Below are positions 41,867 through 49,854 of a stretch of 64,000 nt of DNA, piece after piece. The DNA comes from Thermosediminibacter oceani DSM 16646 (GTDB lineage Bacteria; Bacillota; Thermosediminibacteria; Thermosediminibacterales; Thermosediminibacteraceae): positions 1,240,001 to 1,304,000 of the forward strand of contig NC_014377.1 in assembly GCF_000144645.1 (NCBI RefSeq), read 5' to 3'. The translations under genes and the position numbers were made by a program. Position 1 is the stretch's first letter. Every line of letters starts with the position of its first letter. The notes below the pieces were generated by a model. That model searched no databases and was not told the DNA's origin. It was given only the letters and a program-made list of their open reading frames with translations.

Positions 41867-42388
41867 TTAATATAATAGGAGGACTACCGTCAATCCGGTT
41901 AAAACTCCCAGATATCTCCACATTTTTTCATTTTTCTGTTTTTCTTCAACGGCCAGAACTTCCTGCTGCCTTAGCTGAGATAGAGTCAGTTTCAAATTCC
42001 TTATCTGGTCGTCCTTATCGGACGATCCCAGATATTTGCCGAAGGACGTCAGTATTTCAAAATCGGATTCCTGGAGGGGGAACTGGGATCTAAATTCTCT
42101 AAGGGACTTTTCCCAGGCCTCTCCCGCAGTAAAACCCTCTATTGATAACAGAAGCTGTCTGACCCTCTCTAAAAACTTGGAAATTTCCGGATCGCAGCTC
42201 CTGCTTACATTTTTCAAAGCTTCTGGTAGAGGAGTTTGACCATAATCGATCTCGGTTTCCAGCATGGACAGAGCCTGCTGTAGGTTTCTTAACGTCCTGG
42301 GCCGTTGCTGGTAATAACCTGCTATTATGAAGCCGATCATAGTTGATGAAAAGATCACCAAAATAGCTCCCAGTATCTTAAACAGCAT
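41867..42388 (-). CDS. spoIIIAB: SpoIIIAB
   Basis: 173 residues. An N-terminal membrane helix (ILGAILVIFSSTMIGFIIAG) and a C-terminal one (WRYLGVLTGLTVVLLLY) flank a helical cytoplasmic domain (LRNLQQALSMLETEIDYGQT). The fold is related to type II/IV secretion GspF/PilC proteins. It partners the SpoIIIAA ATPase, whose gene it overlaps by 11 bases. Confidence 0.93.
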   Translation of the reverse strand: MLFKILGAILVIFSSTMIGFIIAGYYQQRPRTLRNLQQALSMLETEIDYGQTPLPEALKNVSRSCDPEISKFLERVRQLLLSIEGFTAGEAWEKSLREFRSQFPLQESDFEILTSFGKYLGSSDKDDQIRNLKLTLSQLRQQEVLAVEEKQKNEKMWRYLGVLTGLTVVLLLY

Positions 42389-43403
42389 TTAAAATCACTC
42401 CCTTATTCCTCCGGTCGTAAATTATCCTGTGGTTTTTACCTTCAATCACTTTTTCTATAGTACCTACTCCTTCGCTGAACCCTAATATAAGGTACCTGTC
42501 GAAAAAATTGCTTCCTATCAATTTCCTTAGGGTCGGCCTTCTCCCGACATCCTCCAAGTCGGCACCGTGAGCGGTAGTTAACAATTTGACGCCGGCGTTC
42601 AGAGCCTCTTCCATAGCCTCAACATCTTCCGTTCTTCCGATTTCATCGGTAGCTATAATATCCGGCGACATCGACCTTAAAAGCATCATAATGCCGCGGG
42701 CTTTGGGGCAACCATCCAGGACATCGGTCCGTATTCCTACGTCGTTTTGAGGTACACCTTCATAACAGCAGGCTATCTCCGACCTTTCATCAACAACCCC
42801 AACTTTAAAACCCTTTAGCCCTAGCCGTGGATTTCCCGAGCTAAGCTGCCTTATTAAATCCCTGAGCAAGGTGGTTTTTCCCGCTTTGGGCGGGGATAAT
42901 ATCATCGTGTTTAAAAATTCCCCCTTCTCGTCTATCACAAAGCGGAGTGCTTCGTCGGCAGCTCCCAAAACTTCCCTCGCGATTCTTATATTAAATCCGG
43001 AAATATGCTTCATAGTTTTAATCTGGCCGCCTTCCAGGATTACTTTTCCAACTATCCCAACCCGGTGCCCACCTTTTAAAGTAATATAGCCGTTTTTGAT
43101 CTCTTCCTCCAACGCGTAAACGGAACTCCGGCTAATCAGTTGAAAAATTTTAGCGGCGTCTTCGCCGGTAACGATATAAGCCCTGTCAGGATCATCGGTA
43201 ATGACTCCCTCCGGGGTCATCATATAATCTTGTTTTCCCGCAACGACCATAAGCGGTCTTCCACGGCGCAGCCTTATCTCCTCAACCTTATTTAACTTAT
43301 CGGGAGGCAGTTTAAAAAAAATCTGCCTGATAGCTGATGGAAGTATAGGGGATATATGTTGTTCCAATTTAACAAGAAACTGATTTTCTCCTTTTTCATT
43401 CAC
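42378..43403 (-). CDS. spoIIIAA: SpoIIIAA secretion-type ATPase
   Basis: 341 residues, GTG start behind GGGGGGGACAAGAG. An N-terminal domain is followed by a PilB/VirB11-like ATPase core: Walker A MILSPPKAGKTTLLRDLIRQ (about residue 170), Walker B region SPDIIATDEIGRTEDVEAME (about residue 250) and LTTAHGADLEDVGRRP. It powers the SpoIIIA-SpoIIQ channel from the mother cell. It is the first gene of the operon; a candidate sigma-E promoter lies upstream. Confidence 0.95.
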   Translation of the reverse strand: MNEKGENQFLVKLEQHISPILPSAIRQIFFKLPPDKLNKVEEIRLRRGRPLMVVAGKQDYMMTPEGVITDDPDRAYIVTGEDAAKIFQLISRSSVYALEEEIKNGYITLKGGHRVGIVGKVILEGGQIKTMKHISGFNIRIAREVLGAADEALRFVIDEKGEFLNTMILSPPKAGKTTLLRDLIRQLSSGNPRLGLKGFKVGVVDERSEIACCYEGVPQNDVGIRTDVLDGCPKARGIMMLLRSMSPDIIATDEIGRTEDVEAMEEALNAGVKLLTTAHGADLEDVGRRPTLRKLIGSNFFDRYLILGFSEGVGTIEKVIEGKNHRIIYDRRNKGVILNAV

Positions 43404-43426
43404 CTCTTGTCCCCCCCTTGTTTAAA

Positions 43427-43455
43427 TGTATATTTTGCAGGTGTTTTTATTATGA
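43427..43455 (-). promoter_or_regulatory. Candidate sigma-E promoter of the spoIIIA operon
   Basis: TCATAATA (43455-43448), a 13-base spacer and AATATACA (43434-43427) on the minus strand each match six of eight positions of the B. subtilis sigma-E consensus (GHATADKT-13-CATAHAHT) with correct spacing, 24 bases before the GTG of spoIIIAA. The terminator just upstream makes an own promoter necessary. Confidence 0.45.
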
Positions 43456-43468
43456 CTGCATATAAAAA

Positions 43469-43511
43469 AAGAGGGCTTAAAAACCCTCTTGGGTTTTTAA
43501 GCCCTCTTTTA
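43469..43511 (-). terminator. Terminator between the CD1247-like gene and spoIIIAA
   Basis: A long stem AAGAGGGCTTAAAAACCC/GGGTTTTTAAGCCCTCTT is followed by a T-run on the minus strand. It overlaps the last codons of the CD1247-like gene. Confidence 0.88.
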
Positions 43512-43943
43512 GTCCTCTTCGTCCTCCATCTCTTCTATATCTATTACGGCTTTACAGTTCGGGCATTCGGTTTTACCGTCATCATCGATCAGATCTTCGT
43601 CCATAAATATGACTTCATGACATTTGGGGCATTCAATTTCGCACAAATCCTCATCGTCTATATCGTAATCATCTTCGTATTCCTCGTCGTAATCATCTTC
43701 ATACTCGTCTTCGTCTTCTTCACAGCCGTAGAAATCCTGTTCTAGCTGTTCCAGGTCTTCATCGATGCTTTCCACGTATTCTTGAGTGGCTTCGGAAAAT
43801 GCCTGCAAACTGTCAATAGCTTCTGCCATTTCATCCAGGACTTTTACGATCTCTGACATCAACCGCTTTTCCTTTGATTCATCAAGTCCTAATCCATCAG
43901 CTAGACCTTTTAGATACGCAACCCTTGATTTTAAGTCACCCAT
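43509..43943 (-). CDS. CD1247 N-terminal domain protein (acidic, zinc ribbon)
   Basis: 144 residues. Residues 1-60 (LKSRVAYLKGLADGLGLDES, VLDEMAEAIDSLQAFSEATQ) match the CD1247 N-terminal domain found in clostridia beside efp and spoIIIA. A very acidic low-complexity stretch follows (residues 70-98, almost only Asp, Glu and Tyr). A C-terminal zinc ribbon has two CPxC pairs (IECPKCHEVIF, TECPNCKAVID). The function is unknown. Its conserved place between efp and spoIIIAA suggests a sporulation or ribosome-related role, which is inference. Confidence 0.8.
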   Translation of the reverse strand: MGDLKSRVAYLKGLADGLGLDESKEKRLMSEIVKVLDEMAEAIDSLQAFSEATQEYVESIDEDLEQLEQDFYGCEEDEDEYEDDYDEEYEDDYDIDDEDLCEIECPKCHEVIFMDEDLIDDDGKTECPNCKAVIDIEEMEDEED

Positions 43944-43964
43944 GTTATTTCCTCCTTCCTCAAA

Positions 43965-44522
43965 TTAAACGCGGCTTAGATACTCACCGGTTCTGGTATC
44001 AACCCTTATCACATCGCCCTTATTTATGAACAGGGGAACCTGCACCACCGCTCCGGTTTCCAGAGTAGCCGGTTTGGAACCGCCCGTTGCGGTATCGCCT
44101 TTGAAACCGGGTTCTGTATCAACTACGGTGAGTTCTACAAAAGTGGGCAATTCTATGCCTATCGGTACTCCTTCGTAGAACATTACCATAACCTCAAGGT
44201 TTTCTTTTAGATACTTTACTGCATCCCCCAGTTGGTCCTTATTTAGGGGGATCTGCTCAAAAGTTTGGGTATCCATGAAATAGTATGTATCATCGGTTTG
44301 ATATAAATACTGCATCGTTTTTCTTTCAACAATCGCTCTGTTTAATTTTTCCCCTGCTCTAAAGTTGCGTTCGAAAACCTGTCCTGTCTTTATGTTTTTT
44401 ATTCTTGTCCTGACAAAAGCGGCACCTTTCCCCGGTTTTACGTGTTGAAAATCCACCACCATGTATACTTCCCCGTCAATTTCTACGGTAACTCCTGGTC
44501 TTAAGTCGTTAGTGGAAATCAT
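43965..44522 (-). CDS. efp: Translation elongation factor P
   Basis: About 185 residues from ATG 44522 ([17 protein letters not shown]), with GGAGG seven bases upstream; an ATG six codons earlier is less likely. Three OB-type domains: the tip loop [15 protein letters not shown] (Lys near residue 32 is the modification site in the family), [18 protein letters not shown] in the middle and [20 protein letters not shown] at the C-terminus. EF-P rescues ribosomes stalled at proline runs. It follows pepP, the common clostridial order. Confidence 0.97.
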   Translation of the reverse strand: MISTNDLRPGVTVEIDGEVYMVVDFQHVKPGKGAAFVRTRIKNIKTGQVFERNFRAGEKLNRAIVERKTMQYLYQTDDTYYFMDTQTFEQIPLNKDQLGDAVKYLKENLEVMVMFYEGVPIGIELPTFVELTVVDTEPGFKGDTATGGSKPATLETGAVVQVPLFINKGDVIRVDTRTGEYLSRV

Positions 44523-44561
44523 GACTATACCTCCAATCATTGATTTTTATTTAAATAGTTG

Positions 44562-45632
44562 TTATAGACAGATCAAATCTTTTGACGACTTTGTGAGATT
44601 GATACACCCATCCTCGGTAATTATTACTAGGTCTTCTATCCTAACTCCTCCGAAGTTCTTAACGTAAATTCCGGGTTCAACGGTAACCACCATACCCGGC
44701 AGGAGAGAGGTTTCCCCCAATTTGCTGAGCCTGGGGGCTTCATGTATCTCTAATCCGACACCGTGGCCCAGAGCATGGCCGAAGTTGCGGCCGAATCCTT
44801 TCTCTGCAATAAAATCTCTGGCAACCTTATCTACATCTTTCCCAGAAACACTTGATTTTATATATTCCAGGGCCCTTTTTTGAGCCTCAAGTACAATGCT
44901 GTAAATTTCCAACTGGTCTTTATTAGGTTTACCCATAACCACAGTACGGGTCATGTCGGAGCAGTAATGTTTAACCTTTGCTCCAAAATCAAACGTTATG
45001 AAGTCACCGGGTTGAATTTTCCTGGAAGTAGGTGTCCCATGAGGAAGCGAGCTCCTCGGCCCCGAAGCAACTATGGTAGGGAATGCAACTCCCTCAGCCC
45101 CGTTCTTTTTCATGAAGTACTCTATTTCTAAAGCAAGTTCACTTTCCGTCACACCGGGGCGGATGTAATCGAGGATATGCTCAAAAGCCTTATCGGTAAT
45201 TTCCTGGGCTTTTTTTATGATTTCAAGTTCAACTTCATCTTTAATTGTTCTCAGTTCTTCTATAAGGCCGTCGGTTTTTATAACTTCAACGCCATCCAGG
45301 AAGGATTTTAGTTCTTCATAGAATTTAACCGTCAAATAATGGCCTTCAAAGGCCAAATTTTTCAACCCTATAGATTTTATTTCATCGGCACACTTTTTAA
45401 AAGGAGAAACAGACTCGAATTCGACGACCTCGAAATCCGGACACTCTTTTTTTGCCTGCTCTATGTAGCGAAAGTCGGTAAACAACAGGGCGCGCTCACG
45501 GGTTACAACAAGAAAGCCTTCCCCGTCAAAACCGCTTATGTAAAATATGTTTTCCGGTTTGCTTACGAGTATACCGTCCAGATCTTTTTCCGACAGGTTT
45601 CGCCGTAATTTACTAATTCTTTCCGAATTCAT
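44562..45632 (-). CDS. Xaa-Pro aminopeptidase / M24 metallopeptidase
   Basis: About 356 residues from ATG 45632 (MNSERISKLRRNLSE), with GGGAGGGAG upstream. A creatinase-like N-terminal domain is followed by the pita-bread catalytic domain: FITFDFGAKVKHYCSDMTRT (metal Asp pair, about residue 210), GRNFGHALGHGVGLEIHEAP (metal His, about residue 285) and VVTVEPGIYVKNFGGVRIED (Glu pair, about residue 320). It removes residues before proline in peptides. The 5' end overlaps the upstream aroQ end by 20 bases. A PepP/PepQ-type enzyme beside efp is widespread in Firmicutes. Confidence 0.93.
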   Translation of the reverse strand: MNSERISKLRRNLSEKDLDGILVSKPENIFYISGFDGEGFLVVTRERALLFTDFRYIEQAKKECPDFEVVEFESVSPFKKCADEIKSIGLKNLAFEGHYLTVKFYEELKSFLDGVEVIKTDGLIEELRTIKDEVELEIIKKAQEITDKAFEHILDYIRPGVTESELALEIEYFMKKNGAEGVAFPTIVASGPRSSLPHGTPTSRKIQPGDFITFDFGAKVKHYCSDMTRTVVMGKPNKDQLEIYSIVLEAQKRALEYIKSSVSGKDVDKVARDFIAEKGFGRNFGHALGHGVGLEIHEAPRLSKLGETSLLPGMVVTVEPGIYVKNFGGVRIEDLVIITEDGCINLTKSSKDLICL

Positions 45633-46653
45633 TGACTCCCTCCCTTCCTCTCTTCTCAATGAGATCTTTTAAGGCCAGCAAAGCAAGCCAGTACCCCGTT
45701 TCCCCGAGCCCGGCTATAATCCCGCTCGCTTTTTGTCCGGTAACGCTGACTCTTCTAAAATCTTCCCTAGCAAAGATATTGCTCATGTGTACTTCTATAA
45801 CAGGTAGTTTGACCGCTTCCAAGGCATCGCGTATTGCAATACTGTAGTGGGTATACGCCCCCGGGTTTATGACAATCCCGTCATATTGGCCAATGCACCC
45901 TTGAATTTCGTCTACTATTTCCCCTTCGCTATTCGACTGGAAGAAATCTACTAAAACCCCCATTTCGCGAGCCCTTTTTTCAAGGTGCTGATTTATTTCT
46001 TCAAGGGTTGATTCACCGTAAATGTCCCGCTCCCTCAATCCTAATAGGTTCATGTTTGGTCCGTTTATAATTTTAACCTTCATTTGCCTCACCCGCTGAA
46101 ATTCTCCTATTATATTACCATATTTCCCATTATTTGAATAGCTATTTTTTAAGTGTTTTATTATCTCTATGGCAATGGCTTCTTTATCTTTCCCACTGGT
46201 TTCAATGATGATGTCGGCATATGTCGCATACAAATTTAGTCTTTTGGAGTAAATTTCGAGAATCTCAGATTCACTTTTATTGGAGGCAAGTGGTCGGGAG
46301 GCATCTCCCGATATCCTTTGAAGTATTTCCTCTTCTGAAGCCCGAAGCCACACTATAATACCCGACCGCCTTAGTTTTTCCATATTTTCGGGGTTCAACA
46401 CCACTCCGCCCCCGGTAGCAATGACCGTACCTTCCCGAGCAGCCGCTCTTTCTACCGTCTCCTTTTCCTTATTTCGAAAATACTCTTCCCCGAATTTGTG
46501 AAAAATCTCCGATATCTCCATTCCGCATTCCTGTCGTATAAGTTCATCCGTGTCCAAAAACCTCTTACCCAGCTTTTCGGCAAGCATTTTGCCGATTGAA
46601 GTTTTACCGCTTCCCATAAAACCGATAAGAACTATGTTAGTTTTATTTTTCAC
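45613..46653 (-). CDS. aroK-aroQ: Shikimate kinase fused in frame to type II 3-dehydroquinate dehydratase
   Basis: 346 residues from a GTG at 46653 that overlaps the pilO stop (GTGA), with GGAGGG upstream. Residues 1-170 are shikimate kinase: Walker A GFMGSGKTSIG, DTDELI, and ATGGGVVLNPENM. Residues 191-346 are AroQ: KIINGPNMNLLGLRERDIYG, VINPGAYTHYSIAIRDAL and EVHMSNIFAREDFR. The roughly 20-residue linker (NSYSNNGKYGNIIGEFQRV) is joined without a stop. Inside the linker DNA lie a TATAAT-like box and GGTGAGG six bases from the AroQ ATG (46083), so AroQ may also be made alone. The two enzymes act at the third and fifth steps of the shikimate pathway. Confidence 0.9.
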   Translation of the reverse strand: MKNKTNIVLIGFMGSGKTSIGKMLAEKLGKRFLDTDELIRQECGMEISEIFHKFGEEYFRNKEKETVERAAAREGTVIATGGGVVLNPENMEKLRRSGIIVWLRASEEEILQRISGDASRPLASNKSESEILEIYSKRLNLYATYADIIIETSGKDKEAIAIEIIKHLKNSYSNNGKYGNIIGEFQRVRQMKVKIINGPNMNLLGLRERDIYGESTLEEINQHLEKRAREMGVLVDFFQSNSEGEIVDEIQGCIGQYDGIVINPGAYTHYSIAIRDALEAVKLPVIEVHMSNIFAREDFRRVSVTGQKASGIIAGLGETGYWLALLALKDLIEKRGREGVNEFGKN

Positions 46654-47186
46654 TCCGTACCCTCCTGCATAGGAAAGTAATAGAGATCTACTGTAACAGT
46701 CAGTGTCCAAAAACCGGATAGTTCTGCATAAACTAAATTAATCTTTTCTACTTTGGAAAGTCTTTCGAAATTTTCGATGCGTTTTAAAAACTTTAATAGG
46801 GATTCTTTGTCGCCTTCCACCGTTATTTCAACGGGTAAAACCTTTACCTCGTCCCCCGAAACTTCTCCCGCCTTTATTAGCACCAGTCTAACTCCCTCGG
46901 CCCTTGCCCATCCCTCGATATTAATTATGTAGTCCGCTATTTTATCATCGTCGGGAAGCTTTTTTAACTCTAACTTCGCGGCATCTTCAATCCCGCTTTT
47001 TTTATCGTATATCCTCTGCAATAAAGAAAGACTCAGTCTTTTTTGTTCCAGCTCAATTTTCTTTTTAAAGTGGTCCTCAATTTGCCGATACCCGGTCCTG
47101 TAAAACAAGTATAAGGCGACGGTGACAAAAAATAAAAGCAACAAGGCTTTTTCCCTTTTGGTTAATCTAATTTTCAATAGCATCAT
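46650..47186 (-). CDS. PilO-like type IV pilus assembly protein
   Basis: About 178 residues. One N-terminal membrane helix (KALLLLFFVTVALYLFY), a coiled-coil segment (QIEDHFKKKIELEQKRLSLS) and a ferredoxin-like C-terminal domain (VRLVLIKAGEVSGDEVKVLP, ITVEGDKESLLKFLKRIENF). This is the layout of PilO/GspM-type proteins, which pair with PilN. The start is uncertain among several codons at 47174-47186, all behind CAGGGGA. It overlaps pilN and is coupled to aroK by GTGA. Confidence 0.78.
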   Translation of the reverse strand: MMLLKIRLTKREKALLLLFFVTVALYLFYRTGYRQIEDHFKKKIELEQKRLSLSLLQRIYDKKSGIEDAAKLELKKLPDDDKIADYIINIEGWARAEGVRLVLIKAGEVSGDEVKVLPVEITVEGDKESLLKFLKRIENFERLSKVEKINLVYAELSGFWTLTVTVDLYYFPMQEGTE

Positions 47187-47721
47187 TCCCCTGGACCTGA
47201 AAATAAATTTCAAAAGTGAAAAGACCTTTTTCGGTTTCCAGTTTAATAAAACCGAGTTTAACCCCTACGAAACCATCAATTCGCCGCAAATTTTCTATCA
47301 TACGGGCCACAGATAAATTGTCAGGCGAGGTCCCTCTTATCACTCCGCTACCACCATCGCCGATATCTATAGACAGGAGAAGTATTTTTTCCGGCGAGGA
47401 TTTCATTATTTCCTGAATGTATGAAGACCAGGTTGACTTGTGCGTTGCCAGATTACTGGTAATCCTTCTTCTTTCTTGAAGGTCGCTGTACAGCCTCTCC
47501 AAATCACGCCCGGGACCAACCGCCGAGCGATAAAAATTCAGCTGCCTGTCTACTTCCTCAAGCTCATTGCGCAACTTGCATACTTCACCGTAAATACGGG
47601 TGAAAACCAACAGCAAAAGAACCGCAGTTAAAAATGCTATGAAGGCATAAAAAAACCTTTGTCGCTTTTTTCCCCTCTCATTGAGAAATTCTGCGGGTAT
47701 TAAGTTCAGCTTATGCATCAT
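47167..47721 (-). CDS. PilN-like type IV pilus assembly protein
   Basis: About 184 residues from ATG 47721 (MMHKLNLIPAEFLNE), which overlaps the pilM stop; GAGGGGAGT lies upstream. The short N-terminal NLIPAE motif binds PilM in studied systems. A membrane helix (FFYAFIAFLTAVLLLLVFTR), a coiled coil and a C-terminal domain with ILLLSIDIGDGGSGVIRGTS and VARMIENLRRIDGFVGVKLG follow. It forms the inner-membrane alignment complex with PilM and PilO. Confidence 0.85.
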   Translation of the reverse strand: MMHKLNLIPAEFLNERGKKRQRFFYAFIAFLTAVLLLLVFTRIYGEVCKLRNELEEVDRQLNFYRSAVGPGRDLERLYSDLQERRRITSNLATHKSTWSSYIQEIMKSSPEKILLLSIDIGDGGSGVIRGTSPDNLSVARMIENLRRIDGFVGVKLGFIKLETEKGLFTFEIYFQVQGNDAIEN

Positions 47722-48737
47722 ACTCCCCTCAACGCAAATCCCAGAGCACATAAAAATTCCATCTTATCGAACCTCTCGCCTTTTTTTTCCTCTACCGTAA
47801 TTTTAGGAAAATCAAGGTCTTCAGCCGTGAGCATCTCTATATTCATCACATTGCCGAAGACCTCCTGTAAGCACCACAGCTTACCTCCACCGCCAGCTAA
47901 GAGAATGGCCCCGATCCGCTGGTCCTTTCTCTGAACTGCATAGAATTTTAAGTATCTCGATACCTCAATCGCCAGTTGCTGTACTGCCGGGTAAAGGCAC
48001 TCCATGATGGGGGATCGTAGATTCCCGGGATCGATTTTTATAGACTCTGCAGTGTTTTCGTCCACGGAAAAAGTCCGGGCTATAAGCTTGGTCATGTACT
48101 CACTTCCAAAAGGGATACAACCGTTGAAATAGACCCGGCCACCTTCCAGGACGGTAACGTCAGTCCGTTTGGCCCCTATATTTACAACTGCTAAATTACT
48201 TCGTACAAGACACGAACCGACAACACGGGAAATAGCCAGGGGATAAACATCAAGGGCTTCCGGAAACAATCCGGCTTTTTCTACGGGGTAAAAGTAGTCC
48301 ATTACATTTTCCTTTAAAGCGGCGGCTATTAACACCCGGTAATCGTCCCTGTTTTCCTCCACCACTTCAAAATCCAATATATAATCGCCGTTTAACTGTC
48401 CGATGAGTTCCCTGGTTTCCCAGTATACCACCTCTTTGAGTTCGGAAAGCCGCATCCTGGGAAAATGTAGGTTACGGAAAAGAACCCTGTCACCCGGGAC
48501 CCCCACGATTACTTTTCGATTTTTTAAATGCCCTCTTAGGGGCGCAAGTGTTCGGGCCAGAACTTCTCGTCTTTCCTCTCTCGAACCGCTTTTGCCTTTT
48601 AAAGGGTTCGGGATTGACAAAAAATACTTTACCTTTATCCTCCCGCGGCATTTACTCAGATGAACCACTTTTATATTGTGGTTTCCTATATCCAAACCTA
48701 TATAGTCCGAAGAACAAAACATACTGTCACCCGGCAT
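47718..48737 (-). CDS. pilM: PilM-like type IV pilus ATPase (actin fold)
   Basis: 339 residues. Actin-like motifs are YIGLDIGNHNIKVVHLSK (about residue 12), LAVVNIGAKRTDVTVLEGGR (about residue 180) and GAILLAGGGGKLWCLQEVFG (about residue 283). The start codon overlaps the comFB stop as TAATG; an ATG five codons later is an alternative. PilM is a cytoplasmic protein that binds the PilN N-terminus. Confidence 0.9.
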   Translation of the reverse strand: MPGDSMFCSSDYIGLDIGNHNIKVVHLSKCRGRIKVKYFLSIPNPLKGKSGSREERREVLARTLAPLRGHLKNRKVIVGVPGDRVLFRNLHFPRMRLSELKEVVYWETRELIGQLNGDYILDFEVVEENRDDYRVLIAAALKENVMDYFYPVEKAGLFPEALDVYPLAISRVVGSCLVRSNLAVVNIGAKRTDVTVLEGGRVYFNGCIPFGSEYMTKLIARTFSVDENTAESIKIDPGNLRSPIMECLYPAVQQLAIEVSRYLKFYAVQRKDQRIGAILLAGGGGKLWCLQEVFGNVMNIEMLTAEDLDFPKITVEEKKGERFDKMEFLCALGFALRGV

Positions 48738-49039
48738 TAGTGATAGGGATTTTTGCGAACGATGTCGATGGCCCTTAAAAGTTCCACTACCGCGTCTGTC
48801 TTGAACTGCTGACTCAAAAGTTGCGTTTTAGCAAAAACTTCCCCTTGGTCGGTCACCACGTACTTGGCTGGTAGATGATTTAAAGCTATTGCGGCAATAT
48901 CGTACCTGCAGCGCTCGCATGTGCAAACCTGTTTTTGTCTTATTAGTTCGTCTAGAAATGAGAACACCACATCTTCCATATAGTTTTTTAGCTTAAACTT
49001 TTGTTCCACAAAGACACCTCCGCATTTAAGCTTAATCAA
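48737..49039 (-). CDS. comFB: ComFB-domain protein in the pilus operon
   Basis: About 100 residues. The ComFB core is KNYMEDVVFSFLDELIRQKQ followed by CTCERCRYDIAAIALNHLPA (about residues 38-57), with the conserved CxCxxC cysteines that probably hold zinc, and KYVVTDQGEVFAKTQLLSQQ. ComFB-type proteins occur in competence and pilus loci. Some cyanobacterial and Bacillus members have been reported to bind cyclic dinucleotides, which would make this a second-messenger input to the pilus (inference). It lies between prepilin genes and pilM with overlaps on both sides. Confidence 0.82.
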   Translation of the reverse strand: MIKLKCGGVFVEQKFKLKNYMEDVVFSFLDELIRQKQVCTCERCRYDIAAIALNHLPAKYVVTDQGEVFAKTQLLSQQFKTDAVVELLRAIDIVRKNPYH

Positions 49040-49517
49040 TCAAGGAATAACCAAAGGGAGTAGCCGCCGTTTCTAGAATAAAATATTTTTCTTCCCCTGC
49101 TTTGGCCGTAATCTTAATGAAATCGGAACCTATGGAGCGGGAAAATTCAAGGGATTTGAGTTCAGCCACCGGATTTTTTCCGCCGTTTTTTTCTCTGTAG
49201 AGGATCCCGTATTCCAGGTAATAATATACCTTTGATCCGTCCGACGCCCTAATTTCTATTTTGTTGTCAGATATCAATCTGACTTCCCTTGCCTGCCTTA
49301 TTGACGTCGAAAGCTTATTGACAGCATAACGGGCATTTTGCATGTTTGATAGCTCTTCCAGGCAACGCTTGTACACCTTTATCCCGGAGTTGCATAGTCC
49401 AAAAGCCGCTGCAAGTAATACTGACAGCAGAGCTATAGATAAAACCAGCTCAATAAGGGTCAGCCCCTGTGTTGTTTTAAATTTTCCCCCGAAGCGTGAC
49501 GATTGCGACGGCATCAC
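49032..49517 (-). CDS. Prepilin-like protein (PilW/PulJ type)
   Basis: 161 residues. A type III prepilin signal near residue 18, TQG then LTLIELVLSIALLSVLLAAA, places cleavage after Gly with Glu at +5. The globular part includes LSTSIRQAREVRLISDNKIE and KVYYYLEYGILYREKNGGKN, which resembles the PilW/GspJ group. It probably forms part of the minor-pilin tip complex. It overlaps the next prepilin gene by 41 bases and the comFB gene by eight. Confidence 0.82.
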   Translation of the reverse strand: MMPSQSSRFGGKFKTTQGLTLIELVLSIALLSVLLAAAFGLCNSGIKVYKRCLEELSNMQNARYAVNKLSTSIRQAREVRLISDNKIEIRASDGSKVYYYLEYGILYREKNGGKNPVAELKSLEFSRSIGSDFIKITAKAGEEKYFILETAATPFGYSLID

Positions 49518-49854
49518 CTTTTCCCTTTACCTCCACGGTAATCTTTACCAGGTCTTCATCCAGAATTTCGAGAGTCGTATGCCTTGTAAATTCCATACCA
49601 TTTAATAGTACCTGTTCATTCCAAGAATCGTTTTTATAAAGGCTTTCAAAAGAACGGCTTTTTAATTCCTCTATTTTTTCCTGAGCCAGCATGGTGGCCG
49701 CGGTAAGTTCGCCGCTCAGCCGGCTGGACTGGAGGCTCCGGACGAAAAGGCCAGCGAAAGAAATAGAAACTATTGCTATAATCGCAACAGCGACGGTTAT
49801 TTCGATTAAAGTAAAGCCTCTAGAACCGTTTTCACAGTTACGGAGCTGTTTCAC
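49477..49854 (-). CDS. Prepilin-like protein (PilV/GspI type)
   Basis: 125 residues. The signal GSRGFTLIEITVAVAIIAIV (residues about 11-30) is cut after Gly, leaving Phe at +1 and Glu at +5. The following ELTAATMLAQEKIEELKSRS is typical of PilV/GspI minor pilins. It overlaps prepilin genes on both sides, giving a strongly coupled minor-pilin cluster. Confidence 0.85.
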   Translation of the reverse strand: MKQLRNCENGSRGFTLIEITVAVAIIAIVSISFAGLFVRSLQSSRLSGELTAATMLAQEKIEELKSRSFESLYKNDSWNEQVLLNGMEFTRHTTLEILDEDLVKITVEVKGKGDAVAIVTLRGKI

